Source: Gamsiella multidivaricata (taxonomy: Eukaryota > Mortierellomycota > Mortierellomycetes > Mortierellales > Mortierellaceae). From it: a stretch of DNA of 64,000 bases. Location: the NCBI RefSeq assembly GCF_025024155.1, contig NW_026251801.1, positions 1 through 64,000 on the forward strand. The letters run 5' to 3'. Made by a program: the position numbers and the translations under genes. Of the stretch, positions 12,093 to 22,958 are shown in pieces (the first letter of the stretch is position 1; each line of letters begins with the position of its first letter). The notes below the pieces were generated by a model. The model made no database searches, was not told the origin of the DNA, and was given only the letters and a program-made list of their open reading frames with translations.

Positions 12093-14721
12093 ATGCTTCC
12101 TAAGATTGCAGACGCGCTGGACCGACCTAAGTCGAGCGAGGACGCTTCATTGTCGGACGCAGGTCGCGGTAGTTGGACACTTGCTAGCAAAAAGCGGATC
12201 ATGGACAATTGGGATATCTTTCACAGAGGCTATCAGGACCTGCTTGGCAATCCTGTACCAGAATTATCACCATCAATGAAAGACTTTGAGACGGCTAACA
12301 AGCTGCCACCTAAAACGATCACCCGACTCATAAAAATGAGGCCTTTTATCAACAAAATGCCTACCGGCTCTTTGGATACAAGGTGCTACACCAAAGCCCA
12401 CATCCGCGAGTTTTATCCAGTCGAGACGATTCTTCACCAGGAGATCCAACGTCTCCGTAAAATGAACGTGCCGGTAGATCAATGGCTGTTACAGTTGCTT
12501 GCAGGAGAGGTATACGACCTGCTTGTGGAAAGAGATGGACCACTCACGTTTGAAAAGCCTAGATTCTCGTCCGGTTGGGTAGCCAGTTTCAAGGCCACCT
12601 GGGGACTGTCGTTTCATAAGCTGATGGGCGAGGCAGGGTCGGTTGATTGGGATGCGATAGCGGGGCAAGTGGAGGGTCTCAAGTCAATTCTTGCGACCTA
12701 TGATCTGAATGACATCTACAACGCCGACGAGACTGGCCTTTACCTGCAGACCACCTCAAGTTGGACGCTCGATGTCGAGATGAAGGCCGGAGCAGCCATT
12801 CCAGCATCGCGCGTCTCCATTCTCTTCTGCACCAATGCCACAGGAAGCGACAAGCGAAAGCCTTTTATTCTCAGTAAGTATCCTGTCAGAAGTTGATATT
12901 CGGAACGAGGAGAGACATGGTTTATTTTTATTTTTATTTTTATTTTTTTATGCTGGATGCCATGTTGATCATATTTGGATCCATTTAGGCGAAAACCTTG
13001 CTTCTGGCTTCAGGAAAGATGAAACGCTGCAGCGCTTGGTGGATGTCATGCCATGGGATACTGCAAAGCAACCACGCAAGTCCAAGGCAGCTAAAGCAGC
13101 GGCAGTCGCCCAGCAACAGCATCATGACGCTAGTGGACAAGATGGCGCACCTGGCAATACACAACACCAGCAACAGGAGGCCACTTCACAGCATACCCAG
13201 GCGCAGAAGCGGCAGACTAACAAGCGAGCAGATTACATGACCAAGTATACCTTTACCCACTGGCTGCGCCAGTTCCAGCAGGACATCGTCGCGGAGGACC
13301 CTGATCGGCGCGTGGTCCTGCTCATCGACAATGCATCATGCCATGCAGTGGTAGAACGGTGCAGTGTCGATTTTCCGAACATCAAACTGCTGCTTCTGCC
13401 GCCGAACTCGACATCAGTAACACAGCCCCTGGACGCAGGAATCATTGCTGTTTTCAAGAGGCGGTATCGTAATCTCATCCTAAAGTTACGTGTCTTCAAA
13501 TCCTCCCAGCCAGTGCCAGACCCCAATGCGCCTCCTAAAGCGGCCAGCAAGGGAAAAAAAAACACGAGGAGGGCCAAGGCAGTCGACAAGGCCATGAAGT
13601 CGAAGAAGGATGGGTCTTTTAGGGTGTCCAACCTCGAAGGATGGCACATGATAGCTGCTGCCTGGAACGAGGTGGAAGGCAAGTCCATCCGGAGCTGCTT
13701 CAGACACGTCCCCATTTTCGGCGAGGCCCAAAAACAGCAACTTTCAACGCACACTTGTTTAGAAGAGGAGGTGGTTGCGGCGCTCAAGGAGACCCAGCAA
13801 AACATTCTCCATCGGTTCAGGGTGCAGGGTTACCACGACTCAGTGAGTGGCAGAGACCAAGGTCAGAGCGGCTCGTCAACAACGCCAGTCCTAGATATTT
13901 TAATGGACGCCGCGGAACAAAACGCCCTCGTCCCAGAAGATGGCTCTTCGTCAGCAATATCAAGAGGTGTTTCAATCATGGGTGCTCTTGAGAGCCATGA
14001 GAAGCTGCTGGCTTCAACCGCGAAACTTTTGGATGGCTCGCCTTACATATGCGAAGTCATTGATCAACTACAGGAGGACCCCGATTTCATGTCCTTCTTC
14101 TTGTCACTACAGACGGGTTCGGAGCTTTTGGATGGCGACTGGCTAGAGAGCACAAGTGATGGCGAAGGCGCGGAAGACGACGATTTCGTGGTGGTGCCCA
14201 ATCCATTCTTGGTGGTAACCAACGACAGAGGGTCTCCTCTGAAGCCCAAACATATCAACAAGCCTTTACACAGCCGCGTCTATATGAGCCGAGTCGAGCA
14301 ATTGGCTTCCTCAGAGTACTCTGACACTGACCAGTCGGGACCACAAACAACTTCGACTGAGGAGGAAGGATCTATCGACGAGCATTGGGAGAGTGAAGAG
14401 GAGGAGGTCACAGGGGACAAAGCTGTTGGCGAGAATATCGTCAATCTATTGAGTGCCGCTGCAGTTTTGATGACCTCAAAGAAGCACAGGCGATACAGGA
14501 AACAAGTGGAGCTGCTTGCAGATACTCTCATGAGCAAACGCATGGATGACGCCTCAAAGAGCTACCGTACGTCCTTCGCCGAAGACTACAGATCCAAGAT
14601 GGAGGCATTCAACAAGAAGAAGGCAGCTCTGCGCGTCGAGCAAGCGCGGGTCAACAAACGTTTTCCGCCAGCAAGCAAGACCGTCAAGCCAGCACACACC
14701 AGAGTAGTCATGCCACGATGA
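12093..14721 (+). CDS. pogo/Tigger-type DDE transposase with CENP-B-like DNA-binding region
   Basis: Cuts and pastes the surrounding element. Exons 12093-12873 and 12989-14721 (GTAAGT...TTTAG) give 837 residues. The N-terminal third has a helix-turn-helix/CENP-B-like region, including an FSSGWVASFKATWGLSFH segment typical of the second HTH in Tc5/pogo/CENP-B proteins. The DDE_1 catalytic core has Asp211 in YNADETGLY, Asp373 in LLIDNASCH and Asp408 in TSVTQPLDAGII, a DDD triad with 34 residues between the last two. A Q/H-rich, low-complexity insertion at about 290-340 and a 390-residue C-terminal extension make it longer than animal pogo proteins. An acidic patch near the C-terminus is followed by a basic tail. 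No stop or frameshift is seen. The ATG chosen lies just inside the left terminal repeat; the frame is open further upstream but that is TIR sequence. Confidence 0.92.
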
Positions 14722-14818
14722 TATTTATTGATATCCCTTTGCATAAAAAAAATACATATATTGAAATCAGTACGCCTAGGAGCGGTGGCGATGAGGATGA
14801 GGATGAGGATGAAGATGA

Positions 14819-14966
14819 GGATGGGGATGATGGAGGGCAGAGTGCTACGAGCCTAGATATAGAGTACTCTGATTGACTGAAAATGCCCCTCCAGCCAATA
14901 GAATCGCTGGAATCTTTAGCGATCTCACTTTCGACGAAAAAAAGTATCGAAAATGAGAGAGGACTG
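14819..14966 (-). repeat. right terminal inverted repeat of the pogo element
   Basis: Reverse complement of 11855-12002, ending GAGGACTG before the TA duplication. The adjacent GATGAG simple repeat (about 14785-14820) mirrors the CATCCT repeat on the left but differs in copy number. Confidence 0.92.
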
Positions 14967-15519
14967 TAACATAAACGGTTCCCTGGCTCCATCTTCAGGT
15001 AAGCGCTCCAAGAGTCCATGGCTGAGTGCTAACTTTCTGTTGCATTCATGCCCTCTATCACGCATTACAAGTGACGCAATGTCCATACGGCTATTTGACA
15101 AAGAGCCCACGTGTCCACAGCGCCAGGCCCATAAAGAGCCCAAAGGCAAGTGGGAAGTGGGAACTACACCTCTTCAGAATCGGCTCATTAAAAATTTGGT
15201 GGGCTCAAATATTTCTAGCGAATAGGAGTTGTTACTGGTGGTAGGAAACCATAGGGAGTATAATAACTGGCTTGTGGCAGCCAAGCGTTCATAGCGACGT
15301 TGCTTTTTGATCCTTCGATGTCGGCACTTCCTACCATACTGAAGCAGAATTCAGGAAGCGTTGGATTGCTCACCCACTAATAGGGAACATGAGCTGGGTT
15401 TAGACCGTCCTGAGGCAGGTTAGTTTTACCCTACTGATGAAATGTTGTTGCAATGGTAATAGCTGGCAGAGTCGAATAACATGAAGACTCAAGCTTATTA
15501 TCCGAGCTGAATGAAATCA
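14967..15519. other. intergenic, no gene seen
   Basis: Flank of the pogo element leading into a dispersed repeat. No frame here has family resemblance. Confidence 0.5.
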
Positions 15520-16255
15520 GGCGGCCCTCTTCTGCACGTTCACAGTTGCGCCCCGCACATGGTAGTGCATGAGGAAAATATGTTTGTTCGGAAATACCAT
15601 CGTGTGCCTGGCTGAGTGAGATACACGGCACTGTGAGCGTTCGTTTCATGTGCACTTGTACTCTAACGTTGTTGCTCACGGATGTCAATGGACCCTGTGC
15701 CTCAAGTGCCTTGTGCTATACGAAGACAAGGATAAAGGATGGCAGCTCATGATGGAGTGTATATATTTCGTATGTACCAAGGCATGCGGCATGGTGCATG
15801 GTGCATGGCATGTGTGGTAGGTATCATTTCTCTCATGAATTGCTGTTCGCCCTTGGCTAAGACCTATCGCTGAGAGTAGAAAAAAAAGTTACCTCCCGAG
15901 ATTGAACTCGGGCTAGGAAGTGCTATTAGCGGGTGCTCCCAGTAAGTTCAACCGGACCCAAACGTAGAGAACAGAACCACTCCTCCTAGTTTTTTTTTTT
16001 TTTTTTTTTTTCGCGGTCGGAAGGGTCTGATGTACCAGATCATTTCTTTATTTGCATTTACCCTCCCTAAGTGCATTATATCCTTAACTGCACGCTTACA
16101 ATTGACTCGAGATACATAGAAATTGGATCTCTATCTGCACGCTCTGTAAAGGCGTTGATATCCATGCAGGGGATGGGGAATACTACCCTTTTTGTAACAC
16201 GTAGGCTTCAGCTTTTGATACACTGATGAGGTGCGGCAATCGTTGCGCAGGCCCT
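15520..16255 (-). repeat. Dispersed repeat with tRNA-like core, solo copy
   Basis: Homologous to the outer ends of both palindrome arms (35130-35990 and, in this orientation, 54640-55235). On the minus strand a core at 15880-15958 contains a B-box-like GAGTTCAATCTC inside a CCCGAG/CTCGGG stem. A T-run follows, as at the end of an RNA polymerase III unit. The T-loop is one base shorter than a normal tRNA and no proper A box/acceptor stem could be drawn, so it is tRNA-derived or tRNA-like rather than a tRNA gene. Related sequence continues to about 16300 and reappears at 55680-55765. A SINE-like origin is a reasonable inference. Confidence 0.6.
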
Positions 16256-16309
16256 AGGAGTAGGCCCGGGGGATGTGACCTGTCTTTTGGCGACTGTGGG
16301 TTGGTTCTA

Positions 16310-16979
16310 CTTTGGTGGAAAGGTCTGATAGATTCGCAGGGTCAATCGAGAAAGACTGATACCGGAGTACCTCTCTGAGTCGGCGGAGCATACTTTCTGA
16401 ATAACGTGCACTTTCGACCCAATCGAACCACTTTGCCACCGCTGCACAAGTCAATGATAGTGTTGGTACTGATGATGGACATCATATCGTTCACGCTAAT
16501 ACCCGGAAATCTCGGCCCACCATGGACCGCCTATTGGTCAGCCTATCGGGTCCAGTGATGAACGGGAAGGCAGTTAGCGATCTACAAACGGCTAAAAAAC
16601 AGGCGACAATCCAGTTGAGCGTAGCGCTAATTGATCCAGATCAATAATTGACGACGATTGATGGATACGGGGCCAAAATCCATGCCCGATGAGAATGGTG
16701 AAATTTTGAATCGTATTACCTTCAGTCTACTTTCTATATGAGAAAATATTACCTTTATGCGGGGATCGAAACACGACTTGATTTTTTTAGGTAGACAGGT
16801 AGGTATATCATTGTCGCTCATGCATGATGTAAATCGACCTATTACTTGAAGATGACATTGTGCAGGTTCGCAGATGGGATAACTCCAGGTATACTACAAT
16901 TCACAAGCATAAAGTCTGCAGAACACAACAATAGTCTATGCGAATATGTCTTTATAATGTTAATTTTTTTCTTTTCGTT
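16310..16979. other. intergenic, no gene seen
   Basis: 3' side of the OSGIN-like gene. A 66-codon open frame at 16254-16454 on the minus strand has no recognisable features. Confidence 0.45.
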
Positions 16980-19900
16980 CTATACCTCGCTCTTGAGGAT
17001 ATCTGCGACGATTGCCACACCATTGCCCAGCACATAGCGCACAAATTTGGACCCTGTAATCGCCCCCGCCGCATAAATTGAGTGGTCCATTAACGGCCTA
17101 ACCTCTTCCTCCTCTTCTTTTTCTTCCTCTGCAGTTGCATACGCCTGTGATTCTAGCTGCTTGCACGACCCAAGATCAGCAGACGGCGGAGAGAGCTTTA
17201 CCACGCTACATTTTTCTAAATTGCGACCACTGCCTCCATTCTGAGCGCTCGACAGCGACGGCGGTTCCAGCGAGGCCGAGCACAATGTCAATAATGGGAG
17301 CGCTGCCTGCTCTGGAGAGATGATCTTGTACCCCAACAGCGGGGTACAGGGCATCGAGATGCAGGACATAGCCATCGATTTCATCGTCCCTGAAGCAGAT
17401 GACTTGCTGGTGCCTCCTACATGGTCTCCCTTGGTGGAGGTACACTTGTCGCCAGCCATGAGGAGACACTCGACTTGTGTGCCAGTCTTGATATCGTCGG
17501 ATTCTTCCGAGTCGCAAGAAGACGATGCGGACGAAATGGGAATGATATCCGCGGTAGTGGCTGTCATTGCACTGGGTTGTCGGATTGGATAGCAGGGAAG
17601 GCGCGTGCAACGCTTGGGCTTTGTTAGGAATGCGGGAACAGGAGCACCCACGGCTGAAGATGAAGCAAAGGAATGCGATGTCGACAGGTCATATCCTCCA
17701 CTAGCCACGACGGCCCTTGGGATGAGGCGGAAGTTGTACATATCCGAGACTAGCGGATGCAGCAATGTCAATACCTGTGAAGGATCGACCTCGCCGCTAT
17801 CATCGCTTTCATCATTGTCTTCCTCTTCATTTTCCTCCTTATCCTCGTATTCACCCTTTTCTTCCTGCGCTTCTTGATGCTGTTCTCTGTCATTCATTCC
17901 CTGCCGTGTCTCATTTACAATCGTATCCTCGTGGCTCGGTTTGGGGGACGAAGACCTTGCTGAACATCTGAGTCCCAATCCCTGCGCCGCAGCCTGCAAA
18001 ACCTGCATGTGCCAGCTTATTGGCCGAGCCGTTGTCGCCACCCTTGGCCCCAGCACCGGAGACCGCGGCGGTGTACGCGGCGGTGTCGGTATATCGACCA
18101 TCAAGTCGCTCAGCAAATCCTTCTCAAATCGCTGTCGTACGGATCTTCGCCCCCTGCTGTCACTACTGCTCCTCCTTGCCCCAGGAGCCACTGTACCACC
18201 AGCTGCAGGACTCGTGCCATGTTCTTCGGCTGAGAGCATCTCCTGCGCAAGTGATCCCTTCAAGAATCCCATATGCACCTGCTTGCCAATAAATACGCCT
18301 ACTGCAGCAGCACGCTCCTTGATGACGACGCCATGGCCTAGAATGATGACAATCTCGCCCGTGACGGGGTCCCAGCTGCTCACAGACGCGTCAGGTAATC
18401 CTTTGTACCAACATGTGGAGCACAATGGTGTGAAGTCTTGCGTTCTCATCGTTGCGTGCCGTTGCTGCTGCTGTTGGGGATCCATCGCAACGTCGTACTC
18501 CTTCATAGCCATCGCTTCGCATTGCTCGCACGGCTCCCTACTAAACACATTCGTGTGCTGTCCGCCTCCCTCCTTGCGAGTAGAGTACTGCTGAACCGAG
18601 TTTTTGAGTGTCGCACATTTCTTCATCCGTACCCAGATTGATGCGTACTCTGGATAGACATCGCGATGGCATCGTTTGAGTGGAGAGGGTTCCGAGGCAG
18701 AATAATGTTTGTAGATATGGATGATTTGGCGCCAAGGTTGTTTCTCTTGGATGAGAAGGATGGCATCTGCGGCAGAAAGACCAGTCCCGACAATGACGAT
18801 TGGGAGCGTAGAGGAGAGGATCGATGGTCGAGAGGTAACAACTGAGGAGGATACAGGCGAGTCGGCAGACGATTCTAAGAGAGATACCGCTGTTGTGGAT
18901 GGCGAGGGTGAAGATGGTGAACAGCATGGTGATGATGGCGGCGTAACTTCAGAGGACACCGTGGCATAGGTCGAGGATGGTTTTTTCCGCGATGCTGTCG
19001 CCCTAGGTGTTGATAAAGTATTGTTTCTCTTCATCCATTCCTCAAGTTGTCGTGTATCATGAAACGTTTGCTGAATTGTTGCTCCAGGACTAATAGGCGG
19101 TGAACATGGATGTGCGCTGACTGCAGCAAGTCTCTTAGGCTGATCAAAGGTTCCCGTTGCCAAGATTACGGATTTACAGCGGATCATGAATTTCATCCGC
19201 TTCCTTGGAACATTACTGTTACGGCTAGTGCTGTTGCTGCTGCTGCTGCTAGCGCTGTTGTTATTGTTATTGTTGTTGTTGTCGAGTACTGCTGTAGTGT
19301 CGACATACCCAAAAACCACATATCGGGAGGCCGCACACTTCCTGCACGGCGACATTCCGGGGCCTGATCCAGCAAGAGGTGCAGAGGATGATGATGAAAA
19401 AGATATTGTTCCTGGTCGGCTCAAAGTCCTGCTTCGAAGTCGAGGATCGAGCGAGCAACAGCAATGGTTTTCCAAATCCTTCAGATGATATATACCAGTG
19501 ACGGTGGTGTAGTTCGAAAAGTTGGACTGAATCCCCATATGTTTGACATAGGCCTTGTAATAGGCCGAAACCGTGGATCGGAGAGGTCGCTCAAGGTTCT
19601 CAGCGCCTCCGCTGTGTTCAGGGTAGTCGTGAACAAACTTGCTGAACGGATACAACGGCAGTTCCATGTGTTCGTAGTAACTATAGTTTGATAATTAACA
19701 TTAGTAAAGGATATCAGGTATTGAGGAAGAACAAGCTCCGCAGATGCCTAGTGGTGATCATGGCCACTATCGCCGTTTACCTAAGTGTCTGATTATGGTC
19801 ATGGTCCATATCTGCCCAGATACCTCCAACATCTCCCCGCCCCAGGACAACATGAGGCCTCGCTGTGCTCCTGTGGGCTATCACACGACCTGTATGGCAA

Positions 19901-21621
19901 CTTTCATGGATTGTCACCGTGTGCTTCAGGACTGGTGTTGGTGGCGGACTATCAAGTCCCTCCATGACAGGAGAAGGACTCTTGACAACGGGGGGACTTT
20001 CAGGATGGCGCCATTTCAGAAACGAGGGAAACTCGCCTCGATGGGTGTCAAGCAGTGGATGTGCGAGTGAATCGAACATGGCGCTGATGGGATTGGCATC
20101 CCGACCAGCCTCGGCCAATTGGTGTTGGATATGGTTTGTCAAATGGACAAAGTTCTAGCAAAGAAAACATTGGTATGAATATTCAGCATACCTAGCATGT
20201 ACATGTCCGCAGTGCATAAAGGGAGGGCAAAAGGAGTGATATAGTCATTTGGGATGCAAGGGCACGTGCAAAAAAGGGGGGCAGCAGATTAGATTGGTCC
20301 TGTTTGGGTGGCTGTTCGCTTGGGTGTGTTTCTCCACCCATGTGCTGTATTAATGTGTTGTCTGTGTCATGGCAGCTGTGCGCAGATTGATTTTAAGGTT
20401 CATATTTCTCCCCACTCCAACTGATGAGATTGTCCAATAGCGCCGTCGCTCCCCTAGATACGCGTAGAAACAAATGCTATCTCGCGCACAAATAAAATAA
20501 AAATTCAGAGGGCACTGCATCTCTGATATCTGATATCATATGGTGTCATCCGCTCACCGTCGTACACCTTCATATAGTCCACCCACGAATGACAAAGCCA
20601 TCTAAACCTATATCCTGCTTTTTGCGTTGCATTTTTGCTTAGAGAAGAGCATTCCTAGGTGATCATTGGTATCTTTTCTAATCGCGTTTGTGTGTACAGG
20701 CAAAAAAGAAAATGAAAGGGACGTTGCAGCCCACGGGGAGAAAAAACAGAACACACACACGTACGCATATCAACTGAAAGCATACAAGCAAGTATGAGAG
20801 GGATAAGGGTAGACTCTAATATTGCAGATGCCCCTCCCCCCCCCCCCCAAAAAAAAAAAAAAAAAAAAAAAAAAACACCGACCAATGGATTACTGCATGC
20901 ATTTTCGTCTTCCCCTCAACTGGTAGTCGATTAATAATCACTGTCCAAAAATACATATTGAAATATATATCGACTTTAATAAGGGAGGGAACAGACAAGA
21001 ATACAAACAAATAGGCGGCGCATATTTCTTTCGAAAAAGTTTTTTTTTTTTTTTGGCCGAGAACGCCCCATGTGTATTGCCCTGTTTCTTTTGTTATTGT
21101 GAAGCGACAAGAATTCTCTTGGTACAAATATAAATAAAAAAGTTACCTGGCTATGCAATGATCGCGGTCTGCTCTCCGTCAGCGCAGAGGGCGCCAGCAT
21201 GCGATGCAGGATCGGATCAGGGTGTGGGCGGGTTGGATCCGCGTGATAGTAGGGTTCATAGCCAGTCAGCAGGAGCGATAGCAAGATCCCGGCGGGTCCA
21301 TTTCCTGCGGAACGAGAAGGGATTTTGGATGAAACAGTATTTGTTTTATTGGTGTTAGATTTTTTGGCGGGGATAGAAGTTGTCTTATCTGAAGCAAATA
21401 TTCTCACCAACGACAACAACGTCTGTGCTTGAGGGGAGATGCGCAGTTGAAGGTTGCATGGAGGGCGTGGTGGGATGTGGATGTGCCCGCGAACTGGAAT
21501 GAGAATGAGAATGAGAATGAGAATGAGATCTGGAAAGAGGTTGAGGATCGGGCGAGGGTAGATCAGCCAGGGGTTCGAATGAGTGTCCGAATCCTGGCAG
21601 GGACTTTGCCATTTGACACAT
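16980..21621 (-). CDS. OSGIN-like FAD/NAD(P)-binding protein
   Basis: Related to oxidative-stress-induced growth inhibitor (OSGIN1/2) and flavin-monooxygenase-like proteins. Exons 21408-21621, 21147-21304, 19781-20154 and 16980-19680 join in frame to about 1,148 residues. The first Rossmann motif is split by intron 1 (DVVVVG + NGPAGI) and followed by LLLTGYEPYY. Then come QTLSYYEHMELPLYPFSKF, the VSAYYKAYVKHM region, CKSVILATGTFDQP and a second dinucleotide motif IVIVGTGLSAADAI. The C-terminus has AAGAITGSKFVRYVLGNG, as at the end of OSGIN. It is about twice the length of animal OSGIN because of low-complexity insertions (polyN, Ser-rich, DE-rich). The ATG at 21621 precedes an SHSHSHSHS tract; a second ATG (MQPSTAH) would shorten the N-terminus. 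Intron 2 is unusually long (842 bp to 21146 plus flank). Reaction and substrate are unknown. Confidence 0.82.
20155..21146 (-). other. Long intron 2 of the OSGIN-like gene
   Basis: A 992-bp intron in a neighbourhood where others are 50-150 bp (the pogo and eS24 introns are 115 and 473 bp). It contains a C13 run followed by about 27 A (20836-20875) and a T-run near 21040. No embedded gene was recognised. Confidence 0.7.
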
Positions 21622-22958
21622 GAATGGAATGAGCGGCTGAATCCAGTTTCTAGAGAGGGGGGGGAAAGGGGAATGGGATCTCGAGAGTGCAGTGAGGGGA
21701 AGGAGAAGGCGGTGAAGGAAGGGAGTGCGTGGAAAAGCAAAGGCGGAGGCAGAGCAGAGAAGTGGTACAAGAGCAGGTGTGGGATTGCGGAAGGAGGAGA
21801 GAGCAGTTCAATTGAACGGGTTCAATTGAGCGGTTGCGCTTCTTCTGACAAATCAGATGTAGTGCGCGCACTTCGTTTTGACTCGGCTCGACCGCCATTG
21901 CTGAACCGAACTCGCCCGGGATTTTTAATGCAACAGGTACTCTTTGTCAGGTATTCCCTCTCCCTGCGGACAGAACTATGTTGTCAACTTTCGCCATCAA
22001 AAAGAAGCATCATGCATTTATGACATGCATAGTACACGTTCAAGCTCCTCCCCCTAATGTTGTATCATAAACAACGGTCCCGGCATCATCGATGCCAAGT
22101 GCCTATGTAAAATGGAAAGGAAGGGGGGGAAGGCAGGCCAAGGCAGATCAATAACAACAATACTGCAGCTAATGCAACGCTATCGCGCCAATCCCTGTAT
22201 TCAGCGAACAAGAAAAAGGGAACCATATGCATAAAGACAGAGCATTCCCATGTAGCTGTCTCACGCACGATTTTCTATCAAGAAAGAAAGAAGCCTCCGG
22301 TAGACAAGACGCGAATGGTTCCGCTCGCCGATAGCACTATCCCAGTCCAGCACATACAGTTCAAAGAACAAAAAAAAAAGAAAAAAAAAAAGCTTGGAGA
22401 GATGACCATGACCAGGGCTATGGTCACGCCGGATCTCATCTCTGCGTTCTTCTCGTAAAGCTCTTTTTGGTTGGTACAATCCAAGAACTACTTCATTCTG
22501 AACAAATAACAAAAAAGTGCTCTTTCCCCATAAAGCTTGTGGGCTATAAACAAAATGGTTAATATCCATGCGAGCACATGCTGTCGAAGTCCACCCACCC
22601 CTCTTTTTCCCGTATTGCGCAATATCTATTTGGTTTATACGTTGTTAGGGAGATCGCGTTGCGGAAAGGTGTCTAGTCTGAGTTTGATACTCGATCCGAT
22701 TCAGTGAAATAAGATCTATATTTTGTGTAGGCATCTTATTCCAATGCAGCATATCTCTAAGCTGCAGAAGAGACGCGTCTAGGTAGGCGCAGTCCCTCTA
22801 GAGCGCGCTATCCTATCGCCCACGTGATCAGCTACAGGGTGGCATTCGTTCAGGTTGAGCTACATGAACCTCTCTCTCATTGATCTCGGTAACCATTCTC
22901 ACCAAACTCACGATCCCCCACATTCCACAGATCCTTTACGCGGCACGATCACGGCAGT
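21622..22958. other. Divergent intergenic region
   Basis: Separates two divergently transcribed genes. It contains G/A-rich stretches near 21650-21780 and A-runs near 22370, but no coding sequence I can support. It presumably holds both promoters. Confidence 0.5.

Larger units (their letters stand above)
11855..14966 (+). mobile_element. pogo-type (Tc1/mariner superfamily) DNA transposon, apparently complete
   Basis: A 3,112-bp element bounded by perfect inverted termini starting CAGTCCTC and flanked on both sides by TA (11853-11854 and 14967-14968), the target duplication of this superfamily. It contains a single transposase gene with one intron and an uninterrupted reading frame. Termini, TSD and ORF are all intact, so the copy is young and may be autonomous. 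Confidence 0.93.

Noticed and set aside
15880..15958. True tRNA gene
   Set aside because: Only a B-box-like arm and T-run are present; the T-loop is short and no acceptor, D or anticodon arm could be drawn.
17941..18594. 217-codon plus-strand ORF within the OSGIN-like gene
   Set aside because: Antisense shadow of the long last exon; low-complexity Cys/Ser/Pro composition and no homology.
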